Source: Saprospiraceae bacterium
GTDB taxonomy: Bacteria > Bacteroidota > Bacteroidia > Chitinophagales > Saprospiraceae
NCBI GenBank assembly: GCA_029263015.1
Contig: JAJCYI010000105.1
Coordinates: 1-45,614, forward strand
DNA length: 45,614 nt
Direction of reading: 5' to 3'
Positions 9,450-17,190 of this stretch are shown here, one piece after another; the first letter of the stretch is position 1, and each line of letters opens with the position of its first letter. Made by a program: the position numbers and the translations under genes. The notes under the pieces were generated by a model. It was not told where the DNA came from, made no database searches, and saw only the letters and a program-made list of their open reading frames with translations.

Positions 9450-9468
9450 ATAAAATCAGAAAATAAAT

Positions 9469-10092
9469 ATGGCAAATTTACTGGACCTTTTACAAGGACA
9501 ATTGGATGATAATCTCATTGGTCAATTAAGCAATCAACTCGGTGGGGCAGATCATCAACAAACCGCAAAAGCAGCAGAAGGTGTGATGTCAACCTTAGTC
9601 AGTGCATTAGCAAAAAATGCAGCAAATCCTGAAAAAGCAGCTGGCCTTGACAAGGCACTTGACAAAGATCATGATGGCAGCATTTTCGATAACTTTAGCG
9701 ACCTTTTGGGCGGCGTTTCACAGCCACAAAACACTCGTTCCACAAATGGCGCTGGTATCGTCAAACATGTACTCGGCTCTCAGAAAAGCGGCATGATTGA
9801 TATGGTTAGCAAAATGAGTGGCCTTGATTCCGGCAATACAGGCAACCTCATGACCATGCTCGCCCCAATGGTAATGGGCATGCTCGGCCAACAAAAACGC
9901 CAACAAGGCTTGGACATCGGCGGAATCGCAGGGTTGCTGAGCGGCACCGTGAACCAACAGCGCAGCGCAGGAAACCCACTCATGGATATGGCTTCCCGAT
10001 TCCTCGATAAGGACGGCGACGGTAGTGCCCTGGATGACGTAGCTGGCATGGTCGGCAAAGGACTACTGGGCAAACTCTTTGGCGGAAAATAG
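9469..10092 (+). CDS. DUF937 (YidB-like) protein with two Asp-rich DxDxDG motifs
   Basis: The 207-residue product has the DUF937 pattern: a helical, glycine- and glutamine-rich N-terminal part (LLDLLQGQLDDNLIGQLSNQ), repeated hydrophobic helices around MLAPMVMGMLGQQKRQQG and IAGLLSG, and a glycine-rich end LLGKLFGGK. Two DKDHDGS / DKDGDGS segments, at about 65-71 and 185-191, each followed by a short helix, look like dockerin or EF-hand calcium-binding loops; binding is inference. There is no signal peptide. The function of the family is not established. The gene is followed by a strong terminator. Confidence 0.75.
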   Translation: MANLLDLLQGQLDDNLIGQLSNQLGGADHQQTAKAAEGVMSTLVSALAKNAANPEKAAGLDKALDKDHDGSIFDNFSDLLGGVSQPQNTRSTNGAGIVKHVLGSQKSGMIDMVSKMSGLDSGNTGNLMTMLAPMVMGMLGQQKRQQGLDIGGIAGLLSGTVNQQRSAGNPLMDMASRFLDKDGDGSALDDVAGMVGKGLLGKLFGGK

Positions 10093-10117
10093 ATTACCAA
10101 CAAAAAATATTAAGACC

Positions 10118-10147
10118 AAAAAGGGTGTGAGCAATCACACCCTTTTT
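10118..10147 (+). terminator. Intrinsic terminator
   Basis: AAAAAGGGTGTGA pairs perfectly with TCACACCCTTTTT around a GCAA loop and ends in a T-run, 25 bases after the DUF937 stop. Confidence 0.9.
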
Positions 10148-10156
10148 TATTTTCTA

Positions 10157-10205
10157 TTTTTTCCAACTTCGAGGAAGTTTCAAACTTCCTCGAAGTTGGA
10201 AAAAA
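10157..10205. repeat. CTTCGAGGAAGTT palindrome, copy 2
   Basis: A perfect 24-bp stem with a single-base loop at 10181 contains the same arm core as the hairpin at 5827-5858. It lies between the DUF937 terminator and psuG and ends 25 bases before the psuG start. Confidence 0.8.
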
Positions 10206-10229
10206 TCAATAAAGCAGTAACATTGCAAT

Positions 10230-11132
10230 ATGAAATACCTCGACCTTTCTCCAGAAATAAAAGATGCCCTGAAAAATAAAAAGCCTGTTGTCGCTTTGGA
10301 GTCCACGATCATCGCCCACGGTATGCCCTATCCCCAAAATGTAGAAACGGCATTATTGGTGGAAAAAACCATCCGTGAAAATGGTGCAATTCCAGCAACC
10401 ATTGCCATTATTAATGGAAAGATGAAAGCTGGCCTGTCAAATGACGAAATTGATTTTTTGGGGAAAGAAGGACAAAACATTCCCAAAACCAGCCGCCGTG
10501 ACATTCCTTTTATTTTATCTAAAAAAGTGTCTGGCGCCACCACCGTCGCCGCCACGATGATTATTGCAAAAAGGGCGGGCATTAAAATATTTGCCACTGG
10601 AGGGATCGGCGGCGTACACCGTGGCGCTCCAAAAAATATGGACATTTCGGCAGATCTCCAGGAATTGGCAAACACCAATGTTGCCGTTGTTTGTGCTGGC
10701 GCAAAATCCATCCTCGATATTGGCCTGACACTGGAATACCTGGAAACCCACGGCGTCCCCGTGATCGGGTATCGGACAAATGACTTTCCAGCATTCTATA
10801 CCCGCAAGAGCGGATTTAATGTGGACTATAAATTGGACTCACCAAAAGAAATTGCCGCGGCATTAAAAATAAAATGGAAGATTAAATTAAAAGGAGGTGT
10901 CGTTATTGCCAACCCCATCCCCGAAAAAGATGAACCTTCTTTTTTTGAAATGAAAAAAGCCACTGAGCAAGCTCAAAGAGAAGCGGGTTCAAAAAATATT
11001 AAAGGAAAAAAAATCACGCCTTTTTTATTGGGAAGAATAAAAGAATTGACAGGTGGGAAAAGTTTGGAAGCGAATATTAAATTGGTTTTGAATAATGCGA
11101 GGTTGGCGGCGGTGGTGGCGAGGGAGATGTAG
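10230..11132 (+). CDS. psuG: Pseudouridine-5'-phosphate glycosidase
   Basis: The 300-residue product belongs to the PsuG (IndA) family, which reversibly splits pseudouridine 5'-phosphate into uracil and ribose 5-phosphate during pseudouridine salvage. Family motifs are plain: VVALESTIIAHGMPYPQN near the start, KVSGATTVAATMIIAKRAGI, the FATGGIGGVHRGA loop, DISADLQELA, VVCAGAKSILDIGLTLEYLE and VIGYRTNDFPAFY. Length is as expected. No psuK kinase is adjacent. The last 25 codons and the downstream spacer are duplicated about 2 kb further on (13100-13272). Confidence 0.95.
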   Translation: MKYLDLSPEIKDALKNKKPVVALESTIIAHGMPYPQNVETALLVEKTIRENGAIPATIAIINGKMKAGLSNDEIDFLGKEGQNIPKTSRRDIPFILSKKVSGATTVAATMIIAKRAGIKIFATGGIGGVHRGAPKNMDISADLQELANTNVAVVCAGAKSILDIGLTLEYLETHGVPVIGYRTNDFPAFYTRKSGFNVDYKLDSPKEIAAALKIKWKIKLKGGVVIANPIPEKDEPSFFEMKKATEQAQREAGSKNIKGKKITPFLLGRIKELTGGKSLEANIKLVLNNARLAAVVAREM

Positions 11133-11236
11133 GTTTTATTTTGGTTTATTCCTTTTATCTTTGGTGGGTTAAAGATGGAATTGTATTTGTGAAATACACG
11201 CAATATTGCGTGTAACACACGTTGGCATCAATTAAA
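11058..11236 (+). repeat. psuG 3'-end direct repeat, copy A
   Basis: This copy includes the last 25 codons of the intact psuG plus about 100 bp downstream. It matches 13100-13272 with 4 differences over the first 76 bases and looser similarity afterwards, ending in CAATTAAA in both copies. Confidence 0.85.
11195..11214. repeat. Perfect 20-bp palindrome downstream of psuG
   Basis: TACACGCAATATTGCGTGTA is self-complementary. It is followed by ACACGTTGGC, a word with a counterpart (ACACGTTTTC) in copy B. Copy B lacks the palindrome itself. Confidence 0.7.
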
Positions 11237-11240
11237 AAAA

Positions 11241-11980
11241 ATGACAAAAGAATTCACAAAAGAGAAAGGGTTTGACAATCACTTTTTTCTGGACAAAAAA
11301 AGACTAAAGAAGATTGTGGATATTATTTTGGCTAATGGAGATAAAAGGGGAATACAAACCAAAGTTGAAATTGTTTTAAAAAGAGAACCAACTGAGGAAG
11401 AAAAAAAGGTGTTTAGTATTTACAGAAATTTGTGTTCCATTAATTTGAGATAATAGGAAACGAGTACTTTATCAGAGCTGGAAATGATTACTATAATTCC
11501 AATGTAGGGTATAGAATAACAGAAGATGATAGTAAAGAATTGGGATTAAGTTTAGATGCAGAATTACAGGTTTTTATTGAAAGAACTTTGTCCACCTCCA
11601 ATAAGACAATTAAGAGTTTTCTTAGAAGACTTGACAACATCCTTCCATTTGTTTTTATAATCATTATTGGTGCGTTAGTTTTTAAACTTAAACCTGAAAT
11701 CAATATTAAAATATCAGAAGTAACGGTTGAACAGTTTTTTTGGTGGACGATTATTGTTTCGGTAATAGTTTGGATAATTGAATTCATATTCCAATCAATA
11801 AAACCATTTTCAAAAACATTTGAAGTTTACTATCCTAACAAATCTGTTTTTTACTGGGGCGACCAAATTGAAATATATGATAAGTTCAAAGAAAAAAACA
11901 GTAAAATATTTTGGGGGATAATAATTGGATTTATCGTATCACTTTTAGCTGGATTAGCAACTGCAATAATAATAAAATAA
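11241..11980 (+). pseudogene. Membrane protein gene with an apparent frameshift, unknown family
   Basis: Two adjacent frames look like one gene. The first (11241-11453, 70 codons) opens with MTKEFTKEKGFDNHFFLDKK and runs into a stop at 11451. The second frame is open from 11444 and reads FEIIGNEYFIRAGNDYYNS and onward without any ATG, through two or three membrane segments (ILPFVFIIIIGALVF, WWTIIVSVIVWIIEFIF, IFWGIIIGFIVSLLAGLATA) to 11980. Adding one A in the TTAATTT tract near 11441 would join them as CSIKFEIIGNEYF and give about 246 residues. The only start for the second part alone would be a TTG at 11540. It lies between the psuG 3' repeats, 41 bp upstream of the DUF1016 gene. Confidence 0.6.
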
Positions 11981-12021
11981 AAACTGTGGCTTACAAAGCA
12001 TAGAAAAAAGAAGGAACAAAC

Positions 12022-13044
12022 ATGAAAGAGAAACCAATAAATATAGAATTTTATAATCAAGTTGTCAAACTATTGCAATCGGCAAGAAGAAGGGTTGTCC
12101 GCACAGTAAATGAGACAATGGTTCATGTTTACTATGAAGTAGGAAGAATGATTGTTGAAGAAGAACAATCGGGAAAAGACAGGGCGAAATATGGCAGACA
12201 CCTTCTGAAAGAGTTGTCAAGTGTTTTAACTGGAGAATTTGGGAAAGGGTTTTCGGTAACGAACATCCAACAAATGAGGAACTTTTACATTGCTTACAAA
12301 AAACAACAGACAGTGTCTGCTAAATCTGAAAGGAATGAAAGGAAATTTGAGTTGAGTTGGTCTCATTATCTTCTGTTGATAAGAATTGAGGACATTGATG
12401 AGCAGAAATTTTATGAAATCGAATCCTCAAAAAACCAATGGAGTGTCAGGGAATTACAAAGACAGTATGATTCAGCACTTTATACAAGACTTGCGTTGAG
12501 TAGAAATAAAGACAAAATAAAGGAACTTTCGGAAAAAGGTTTGATAATCGAAAGACCTCAAGATGCCATCAAAGACCCTTACATTCTTGAATTTATAGGG
12601 TTGCCAGAGCAAAACGTTTATTCAGAAAGTGATTTAGAACAGAAACTGATAGATAAATTAGAACATTTTCTTCTTGAATTGGGAACAGGATTTACGTTTG
12701 TCGCAAGGCAAAAAAGAATATCATTTGACGATAAACATTTTAGGATTGACCTTGTATTTTACAATCGGATATTGAGGTGTTTTGTATTGATAGATTTGAA
12801 GGTTGGCGAACTAAAGCACCAAGATATTGGTCAGATGCTGATGTATGTAAATTACTATGACAGGGAATTGAAATTGGAAGAAGAAAACAACACTATTGGA
12901 ATTATTCTATGTCAAAACAAAAGTGAGTCGGTTGTTGAATACACTTTGCCAAAAGACAATGAACAGATATTTGCGAGTAAATACAAAACTGTTCTTCCAA
13001 GCAAAGAAGAATTAAAGGCACTAATGAATGAAAGAAAAAAATAA
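12022..13044 (+). CDS. DUF1016 / YhcG-type PDDEXK nuclease domain protein
   Basis: The 340-residue product has the DUF1016 N-terminal helical region (YYEVGRMIVEEEQSGKDRAK, KYGRHLLKELS, GFSVTNIQQMRNFY; about 10-100) and a C-terminal PD-(D/E)XK nuclease fold (about 185-320). The active-site pattern is visible as RIDLVFYNRIL followed by VLIDLKVGELKHQDIGQM. Length is normal for the family. Such proteins are frequent in accessory DNA near mobile or restriction-type genes, but their physiological role is not settled. The gene follows the frameshifted membrane gene and both lie within the repeat-bracketed segment. Confidence 0.88.
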   Translation: MKEKPINIEFYNQVVKLLQSARRRVVRTVNETMVHVYYEVGRMIVEEEQSGKDRAKYGRHLLKELSSVLTGEFGKGFSVTNIQQMRNFYIAYKKQQTVSAKSERNERKFELSWSHYLLLIRIEDIDEQKFYEIESSKNQWSVRELQRQYDSALYTRLALSRNKDKIKELSEKGLIIERPQDAIKDPYILEFIGLPEQNVYSESDLEQKLIDKLEHFLLELGTGFTFVARQKRISFDDKHFRIDLVFYNRILRCFVLIDLKVGELKHQDIGQMLMYVNYYDRELKLEEENNTIGIILCQNKSESVVEYTLPKDNEQIFASKYKTVLPSKEELKALMNERKK

Positions 13045-13386
13045 AAGCCTGTCTGACAATGCATACTTGTCAAGTGTGGTTAAACGCCCCACACGAGATA
13101 AAAGTTTGGAAGCTAATATTAAATTGGTTCTGAATAATGCGAGGTTGGCGGCGGAAGTGGCGAGGGAGATGTAGGGTTGGGTTTGATTTTTATTTTTGGT
13201 GGTTCAGAGATGAAAATATATTTGTGAGATATGGCTAATTGTTGCATGTAGTACACGTTTTCAGCAATTAAAGAAAAACAGAAATAGCTTTTTCTAAAAC
13301 TTGTAATTTAGACTTGTTCAATTTTTCATTTTTGCTGAGGATTAATTTTAAGTTACCCCAATTTTTAAACCAGAGACGTCGAATAT
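13045..13386. other. Intergenic region with psuG repeat B and decayed sequence
   Basis: This spacer contains repeat copy B (13100-13272) and the left inverted repeat of an IS remnant. On the minus strand at about 13275-13366 there is also a short coding-looking stretch ending in KLQVLEKAISVFL and a stop, with no start; it may be the tail of a dead gene. Confidence 0.5.
13100..13272 (+). repeat. psuG 3'-end direct repeat, copy B (partial gene)
   Basis: This copy encodes only KSLEANIKLVLNNARLAAEV and AREM-stop, the C-terminus of PsuG with one substitution, plus a downstream spacer. There is no upstream psuG sequence. Together with 11058-11236 it brackets 1.86 kb of accessory DNA. Confidence 0.85.
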
Positions 13387-13672
13387 TTAGTTGGTAAAAA
13401 ATATGTTTTCGTTCCAAAATAATGTTCGGCTGGCGGTATCCGGTTCAGGCTCGTGTGCCTGTGCCAAAAAGGCTGACTTCCATGTCGAAATCTGGTTTTG
13501 GTGGAGCTGGTGCTTTTGGGCAATCTCGTTCAGGTCCTGGCGCTCCTTGAGCGCTTCCAAAACCACTTTCAGCTTGAATTCGGCAGAGAATCTGCGACGT
13601 TTTTTTCCCATTTTGATGGCTTATTTTGCACTAAATTATCAACTAAGCCACTGGTTCGAAAATTGGGGGTAA
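13353..13672. mobile_element. IS3-type insertion sequence remnant with terminal inverted repeats
   Basis: TTACCCCAATTTTTAAACCAG at 13353-13373 is the near-complement of the sequence at 13651-13672 (one gap and two mismatches). Between them lies a truncated OrfA-type reading frame on the minus strand. The 320-bp unit looks like an internally deleted insertion sequence. I see no clear target duplication. Confidence 0.65.
13387..13611 (-). pseudogene. Truncated IS3-family OrfA (HTH) fragment
   Basis: About the first 55 residues match the IS3/IS911 OrfA helix-turn-helix start: MGKKRRRFSAEFKLKVVLEA, then a LNEIAQKHQLHQNQISTWK helix-turn-helix. A full OrfA has around 90-110 residues and is followed by an OrfB integrase, and neither is present. 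The last residues (SRTLFWNENIFFTN) look unrelated, consistent with an internal deletion. It lies inside the inverted-repeat pair at 13353-13672. Confidence 0.75.
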
Positions 13673-13736
13673 GCATATAAGGGGCTAATACAGACAAGGG
13701 TCAATAATTTATATCATTATCAAAATCACTTCATTT

Positions 13737-14435
13737 ATGAAAAATCATTACTTAAATATAGTACTCATACTGCTACTTACGTCTTGTGCCGGTGATGTGA
13801 TGGACAAGCAATATTCGTACGAAACCTTTGAGGAAGATATAATTGAGATTAGGAAACAGATAACCAACGAACAGGCAGATTTACTTGAGCGAGCTATCAG
13901 GTTAGCTTATAAGGAAAAGCTAAATATTACCGATGGGACAAACTCAGAAATGATGACCTACCGATCATTATTGCACCTTCTCGAAAAAAGTCAAAAAGAA
14001 TATTTGTTAAAGCAAGAAGAAGAACGGCGATTTGAGGAGATGAAACGACTAAGCATGTTGAGTTCACTACACATTATGATGTTATCCCTACAGGTACGCA
14101 AATCCAATCTCAGCAGTTCTGATTTTAGGGATTACTTTGAATTTAGCGGTTATATTTCTAACACTAGTCAATATGACGTAAAGGCGGTAAATGGAACACT
14201 TCATATCACCGATTTATTTGATAACGTGTTAAAGTCTATTGACTTGAGTTTTACTTTGGATATCCCTGCAAAGACTAGCGCCGGAGCATTGTTTACGAAG
14301 GCCGATTTCGAATGGGAGTATAACAGGTTCAATGATGTAGACGTCAGGTTGGCGAGAACGCCCTTAAGCGATCTTGAAGCTCACTTGGAAATAAAAGAGT
14401 TAATCTTAAGTGACGGCACGAGAGTCAAACGGTAA
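13737..14435 (+). CDS. Predicted lipoprotein, function unknown
   Basis: The 232-residue product begins with a lipoprotein signal (MKNHYLNIVLILLLTSC, lipidation predicted at Cys17). Residues 30-120 are strongly helical and charged (EEDIIEIRKQITNEQADLLE). The second half is beta-rich with the pattern FEFSGYISNTSQYDVKAVNG and GTLHITDLFDN, resembling a DUF of the immunoglobulin-like type, but I cannot name the family. It lies between an IS remnant and a truncated HEPN gene, which suggests accessory DNA. The start at 13737 fits the signal sequence. Confidence 0.7.
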   Translation: MKNHYLNIVLILLLTSCAGDVMDKQYSYETFEEDIIEIRKQITNEQADLLERAIRLAYKEKLNITDGTNSEMMTYRSLLHLLEKSQKEYLLKQEEERRFEEMKRLSMLSSLHIMMLSLQVRKSNLSSSDFRDYFEFSGYISNTSQYDVKAVNGTLHITDLFDNVLKSIDLSFTLDIPAKTSAGALFTKADFEWEYNRFNDVDVRLARTPLSDLEAHLEIKELILSDGTRVKR

Positions 14436-14529
14436 AGCCTATTTATAATAACTATATTCATTAAGCAATAGTCCGTGGGGTTATTTTTAGAACAATAGTT
14501 GGAAAACGTGGGCTTTTGAGAATCGGATT

Positions 14530-14576
14530 TTAATTATTTGCCTGTTTGGGGAGAACCCGAACACCCAAATAATTAA
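14530..14576. terminator. Hairpin between lipoprotein and HEPN fragment
   Basis: TTAATTATTTG pairs with CAAATAATTAA, and an inner GTTTGGGG/CCCGAAC block pairs imperfectly. An A-run follows on the plus strand. It could terminate the lipoprotein gene, but the T-tract is missing on that strand. Confidence 0.4.
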
Positions 14577-14683
14577 AAAACCTATCTGTTGCAGATTTTT
14601 CAAATGCACCAAATTTTATAAACATCTGAAAATCAGCGATTTAATAAAAACGGGACGAAACACGTGTTGCCATATTTTCAAAT

Positions 14684-14977
14684 TTGTCCCCAAAACCGCC
14701 ACGAACCATTGATGCTGTAAGTGGGTTATTGGTGCATTCCGAAATAAATACAAAAACTCATTCTGGAGTCAAGACTCAATTTTTTCTACATTATATCAAG
14801 ACTGGACAAATAGAATTGGAATTGGGCAAGGTCTATGCAGATTTATTCGATTGGCGGCAAAAGGGAGATTATGGAGATTTTTTTGATTTCACAAAAGATG
14901 ATGTCAGTACTATTTTGAAACCTACCAAACAGTTGATAGAAGCTATCAAAGAGGAAATCAGAAATGAAAAAAAGTGA
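14684..14977 (+). pseudogene. 5'-truncated HEPN-domain (UPF0332-like) gene
   Basis: The reading frame matches the C-terminal two-thirds of a HEPN domain protein: AVSGLLVHSEINTKTHSGVK, then LHYIKTGQIELELGKVYADL, then FDWRQKGDYGDFFDFTKDDV. HEPN proteins of this type are usually about 130 residues, with an N-terminal helix carrying part of the RNase site, and are often paired with a nucleotidyltransferase antitoxin. Here the N-terminal helix is absent and no ATG precedes the match. The only candidate start is a TTG at 14684, and the frame is closed by a TAA at 14645. No partner gene is adjacent. I read it as a decayed toxin-antitoxin or defence gene. Confidence 0.7.
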
Positions 14978-15039
14978 CAGGAAATAAAACATTGCTGGCA
15001 AATGGAGTTATGCAGTCATGGCTAATAGAATAATCTCCC

Positions 15040-15909
15040 TCATCCACTCCGCTTCTTAAAAAACTTCAACAGCGCATTCACATAAGGCTCGTCCGTGCGG
15101 ATACTCACCGAATCAATTCCGCTTTTCGCAAAAACCGATTTAAAATAATCGAAATTGCCCCGGAACCACCCAGCATATTGGTCGCGCACGGTGGCCGAAG
15201 AAGTATCCAACCAGGCCAGTTCACCCGTCTCGGCATCCAATGCCCTGATCAATCCAATATTGGGCAAGCTCTCCTCTCGTTGATCGTATAGATGAATGCC
15301 GACAATATCGTGGCGGCGGGAGGCAATGCGGAGCGGATCTTCGTATCCTTTTCCCATAAAATCGGAAAGGATGAAACAGATACTCCGCTTTTTGATGACA
15401 TTATTAAAATATCTGAGCGCCTCGCCAATATCTGTTCCTGTATCTTCTGGATGAAAATCAATCAGTTCCCGAATGATGCGGAGAATATGTGATTTCCCTT
15501 TTTTGGGTGGGATGAATTTTTCAATTTTATCTGTGAAAAATATAACGCCAACCTTGTCATTGTTCTGAATAGCGGAAAAAGAAAGCACCGCACTTATTTC
15601 CGTGATGATGCCCTGCTTAAATTGATTGGCTGTTCCGAAATAAGCGCTCTGGCTCATATCAATCAACAGCATCACCGTCAGTTCCCTTTCCTCCTCAAAT
15701 ATTTTCACATAAGGGTCGCCCGTGCGGGCAGTCACGTTCCAATCAATATTGCGGACATCGTCACCATATTGGTAGCTCCGCACCTCGCTGAACGACATAC
15801 CCCTGCCCTTAAAAGCACTGTGGTATTCACCAGAAAAAATGTGCTTGCTCAAGCCTTTGGTCTTGATCTCGATCTTTCTGACTTTCTTTAAGAGTTCAGT
15901 CGTTTCCAT
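15040..15909 (-). CDS. DUF58 domain (VWA-like) protein
   Basis: I chose the ATG at 15909 (METTELLKKVRKIEIKTKGL) because it is the normal family start; the frame is open up to 16032 but that extension is not family-like. The 289-residue product has the DUF58 signature HSAFKGRGMSFSEVRSYQYG followed by DDVRNIDWNVTARTGDPYVK, then a VWA-like domain with the metal-site motif LLIDMSQSAYFG and a later ILSDFMGKGYED. DUF58 proteins usually work with a MoxR ATPase, probably in envelope or metal-centre maturation. Here the MoxR-type gene is adjacent but divergent, whereas in many Bacteroidota the pair is co-directional. Confidence 0.88.
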   Translation of the reverse strand: METTELLKKVRKIEIKTKGLSKHIFSGEYHSAFKGRGMSFSEVRSYQYGDDVRNIDWNVTARTGDPYVKIFEEERELTVMLLIDMSQSAYFGTANQFKQGIITEISAVLSFSAIQNNDKVGVIFFTDKIEKFIPPKKGKSHILRIIRELIDFHPEDTGTDIGEALRYFNNVIKKRSICFILSDFMGKGYEDPLRIASRRHDIVGIHLYDQREESLPNIGLIRALDAETGELAWLDTSSATVRDQYAGWFRGNFDYFKSVFAKSGIDSVSIRTDEPYVNALLKFFKKRSG

Positions 15910-16035
15910 GAAAAGCGGTGTATCGGTATGTAGGTTTACAGGTGCAAGGTGTATTGATATTTGAGTGTACCCCTTTTTTAATGTACAGTTGTACCTTGCA
16001 CCATCATACTGGTTTCCCACAAAAAAACGCATTTA

Positions 16036-17121
16036 ATGAAAAAGGAACAAGTACTCCGGCCACACGCCGAAACTATTTATGCAAAAGAATTGGCAGCCCT
16101 GGTCAAAGCTGACGACCATCCCCGCCCAACCAACTGGAAACTTTCCCCCTGGGCCGTGGTCACATACCTTCTCGGCGGCAAACTGGATGACGGGACGCTC
16201 ATCGAACCAAAATATTTCGGCAAAAAACGTTTGATCGAAATTGCTGTGGCAACGCTGGCCACCGACCGGGCATTGTTGCTCATCGGAATACCGGGCACGG
16301 CGAAGACCTGGGTTTCTGAGCACCTCGCTGCTGCCATTTCAGGTACCTCAAAATTATTGGTGCAAGGCACAGCCGGCCTCAATGAAGAGGCGATTCGATA
16401 TGGCTGGAATTATGCCGAACTTCTCTCCAAAGGGCCTTCCGAAAAAGCCCTCGTACCAAGCCCGGTGATGATCGGGATGAAAGAAGGAAAGATCACAAGG
16501 GTGGAAGAACTGACCCGCATCCCTTCTGAGGTACAGGACAACCTGATTACTATTTTATCGGAAAAGACATTACCTATACCTGAACTAAATACAGAAGTCC
16601 AGGCCATAAAAGGTTTTAACCTCATCGCCACCGCCAACAACCGCGACAAGGGCATCAATGAATTATCGAGTGCCCTCCGCCGCCGATTCAACACAGTGGT
16701 GATGCCGCTGCCCGATTCCCTGGAAGAGGAAGTGGCCATAGTAAAAACAAGGGTGGAAAAAATCGGTAAATCGCTGGAGCTACCTGCTAACTCTGCTCCT
16801 GCAAAAGAAATACAACGCCTCGTCACCATATTCCGGGAACTGAGGAGCGGCAAAACCGAAGATGGCCGCACCAAACTAAAAATGCCCAGCGCTACTCTCA
16901 GCACTGCCGAAGCCATTTCGGTGGTACACAGCGGACAGGCACTAGCGGTGCATTTTGGAGATGGAAAACTGAAAGCCCACGACCTGGCAGCCGGAATCAC
17001 TGGCGCCATCGTCAAAGACCCAGTACAGGACAAAAATATCTGGCTGGAATATTTGGAAACAGTGGTGAAGGAAAGAAAAGGCTGGGGCGATGTTTATCGG
17101 AGTTGTAAGGAGTTGTTGTGA
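16036..17121 (+). CDS. MoxR-like AAA+ ATPase
   Basis: The 361-residue product is an AAA+ ATPase with Walker A GIPGTAKT (84-91), a Walker B-like segment KITRVEEL (152-159) where the usual Asp-Glu is Glu-Glu, sensor 1 IATANNRDKG (197-206) and an arginine-finger region LSSALRRRFN. A lid domain follows with KLKMPSATLSTAEAISVV. This variant differs from the classic MoxR partner of DUF58 and resembles the group found with separate VWA-type gene clusters. It is divergent from the DUF58 gene with a 126-bp spacer. A co-chaperone or remodelling role is inference. Confidence 0.8.
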   Translation: MKKEQVLRPHAETIYAKELAALVKADDHPRPTNWKLSPWAVVTYLLGGKLDDGTLIEPKYFGKKRLIEIAVATLATDRALLLIGIPGTAKTWVSEHLAAAISGTSKLLVQGTAGLNEEAIRYGWNYAELLSKGPSEKALVPSPVMIGMKEGKITRVEELTRIPSEVQDNLITILSEKTLPIPELNTEVQAIKGFNLIATANNRDKGINELSSALRRRFNTVVMPLPDSLEEEVAIVKTRVEKIGKSLELPANSAPAKEIQRLVTIFRELRSGKTEDGRTKLKMPSATLSTAEAISVVHSGQALAVHFGDGKLKAHDLAAGITGAIVKDPVQDKNIWLEYLETVVKERKGWGDVYRSCKELL

Positions 17122-17190
17122 TTGGGCAAGGGAATAATATTTTTTGATTACATTGGCAAATCAAATTAACCAAACCTAACGAAAACAGTA

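Larger units (their letters stand above)
8946..9468. other. Intergenic region carrying a large palindromic element
   Basis: This 520-bp spacer has no convincing gene; a 61-codon frame on the minus strand overlaps the repeat and is not credible. Its right third is the palindromic element at 9271-9449. The left part is AT-rich and otherwise featureless. Confidence 0.6.

Noticed and set aside
11058-13272. Integron attC sites around the accessory genes
   Set aside because: The spacer words resemble a core site (GTTGGC), but they do not fit GTTRRRY and no integron integrase is in the window.
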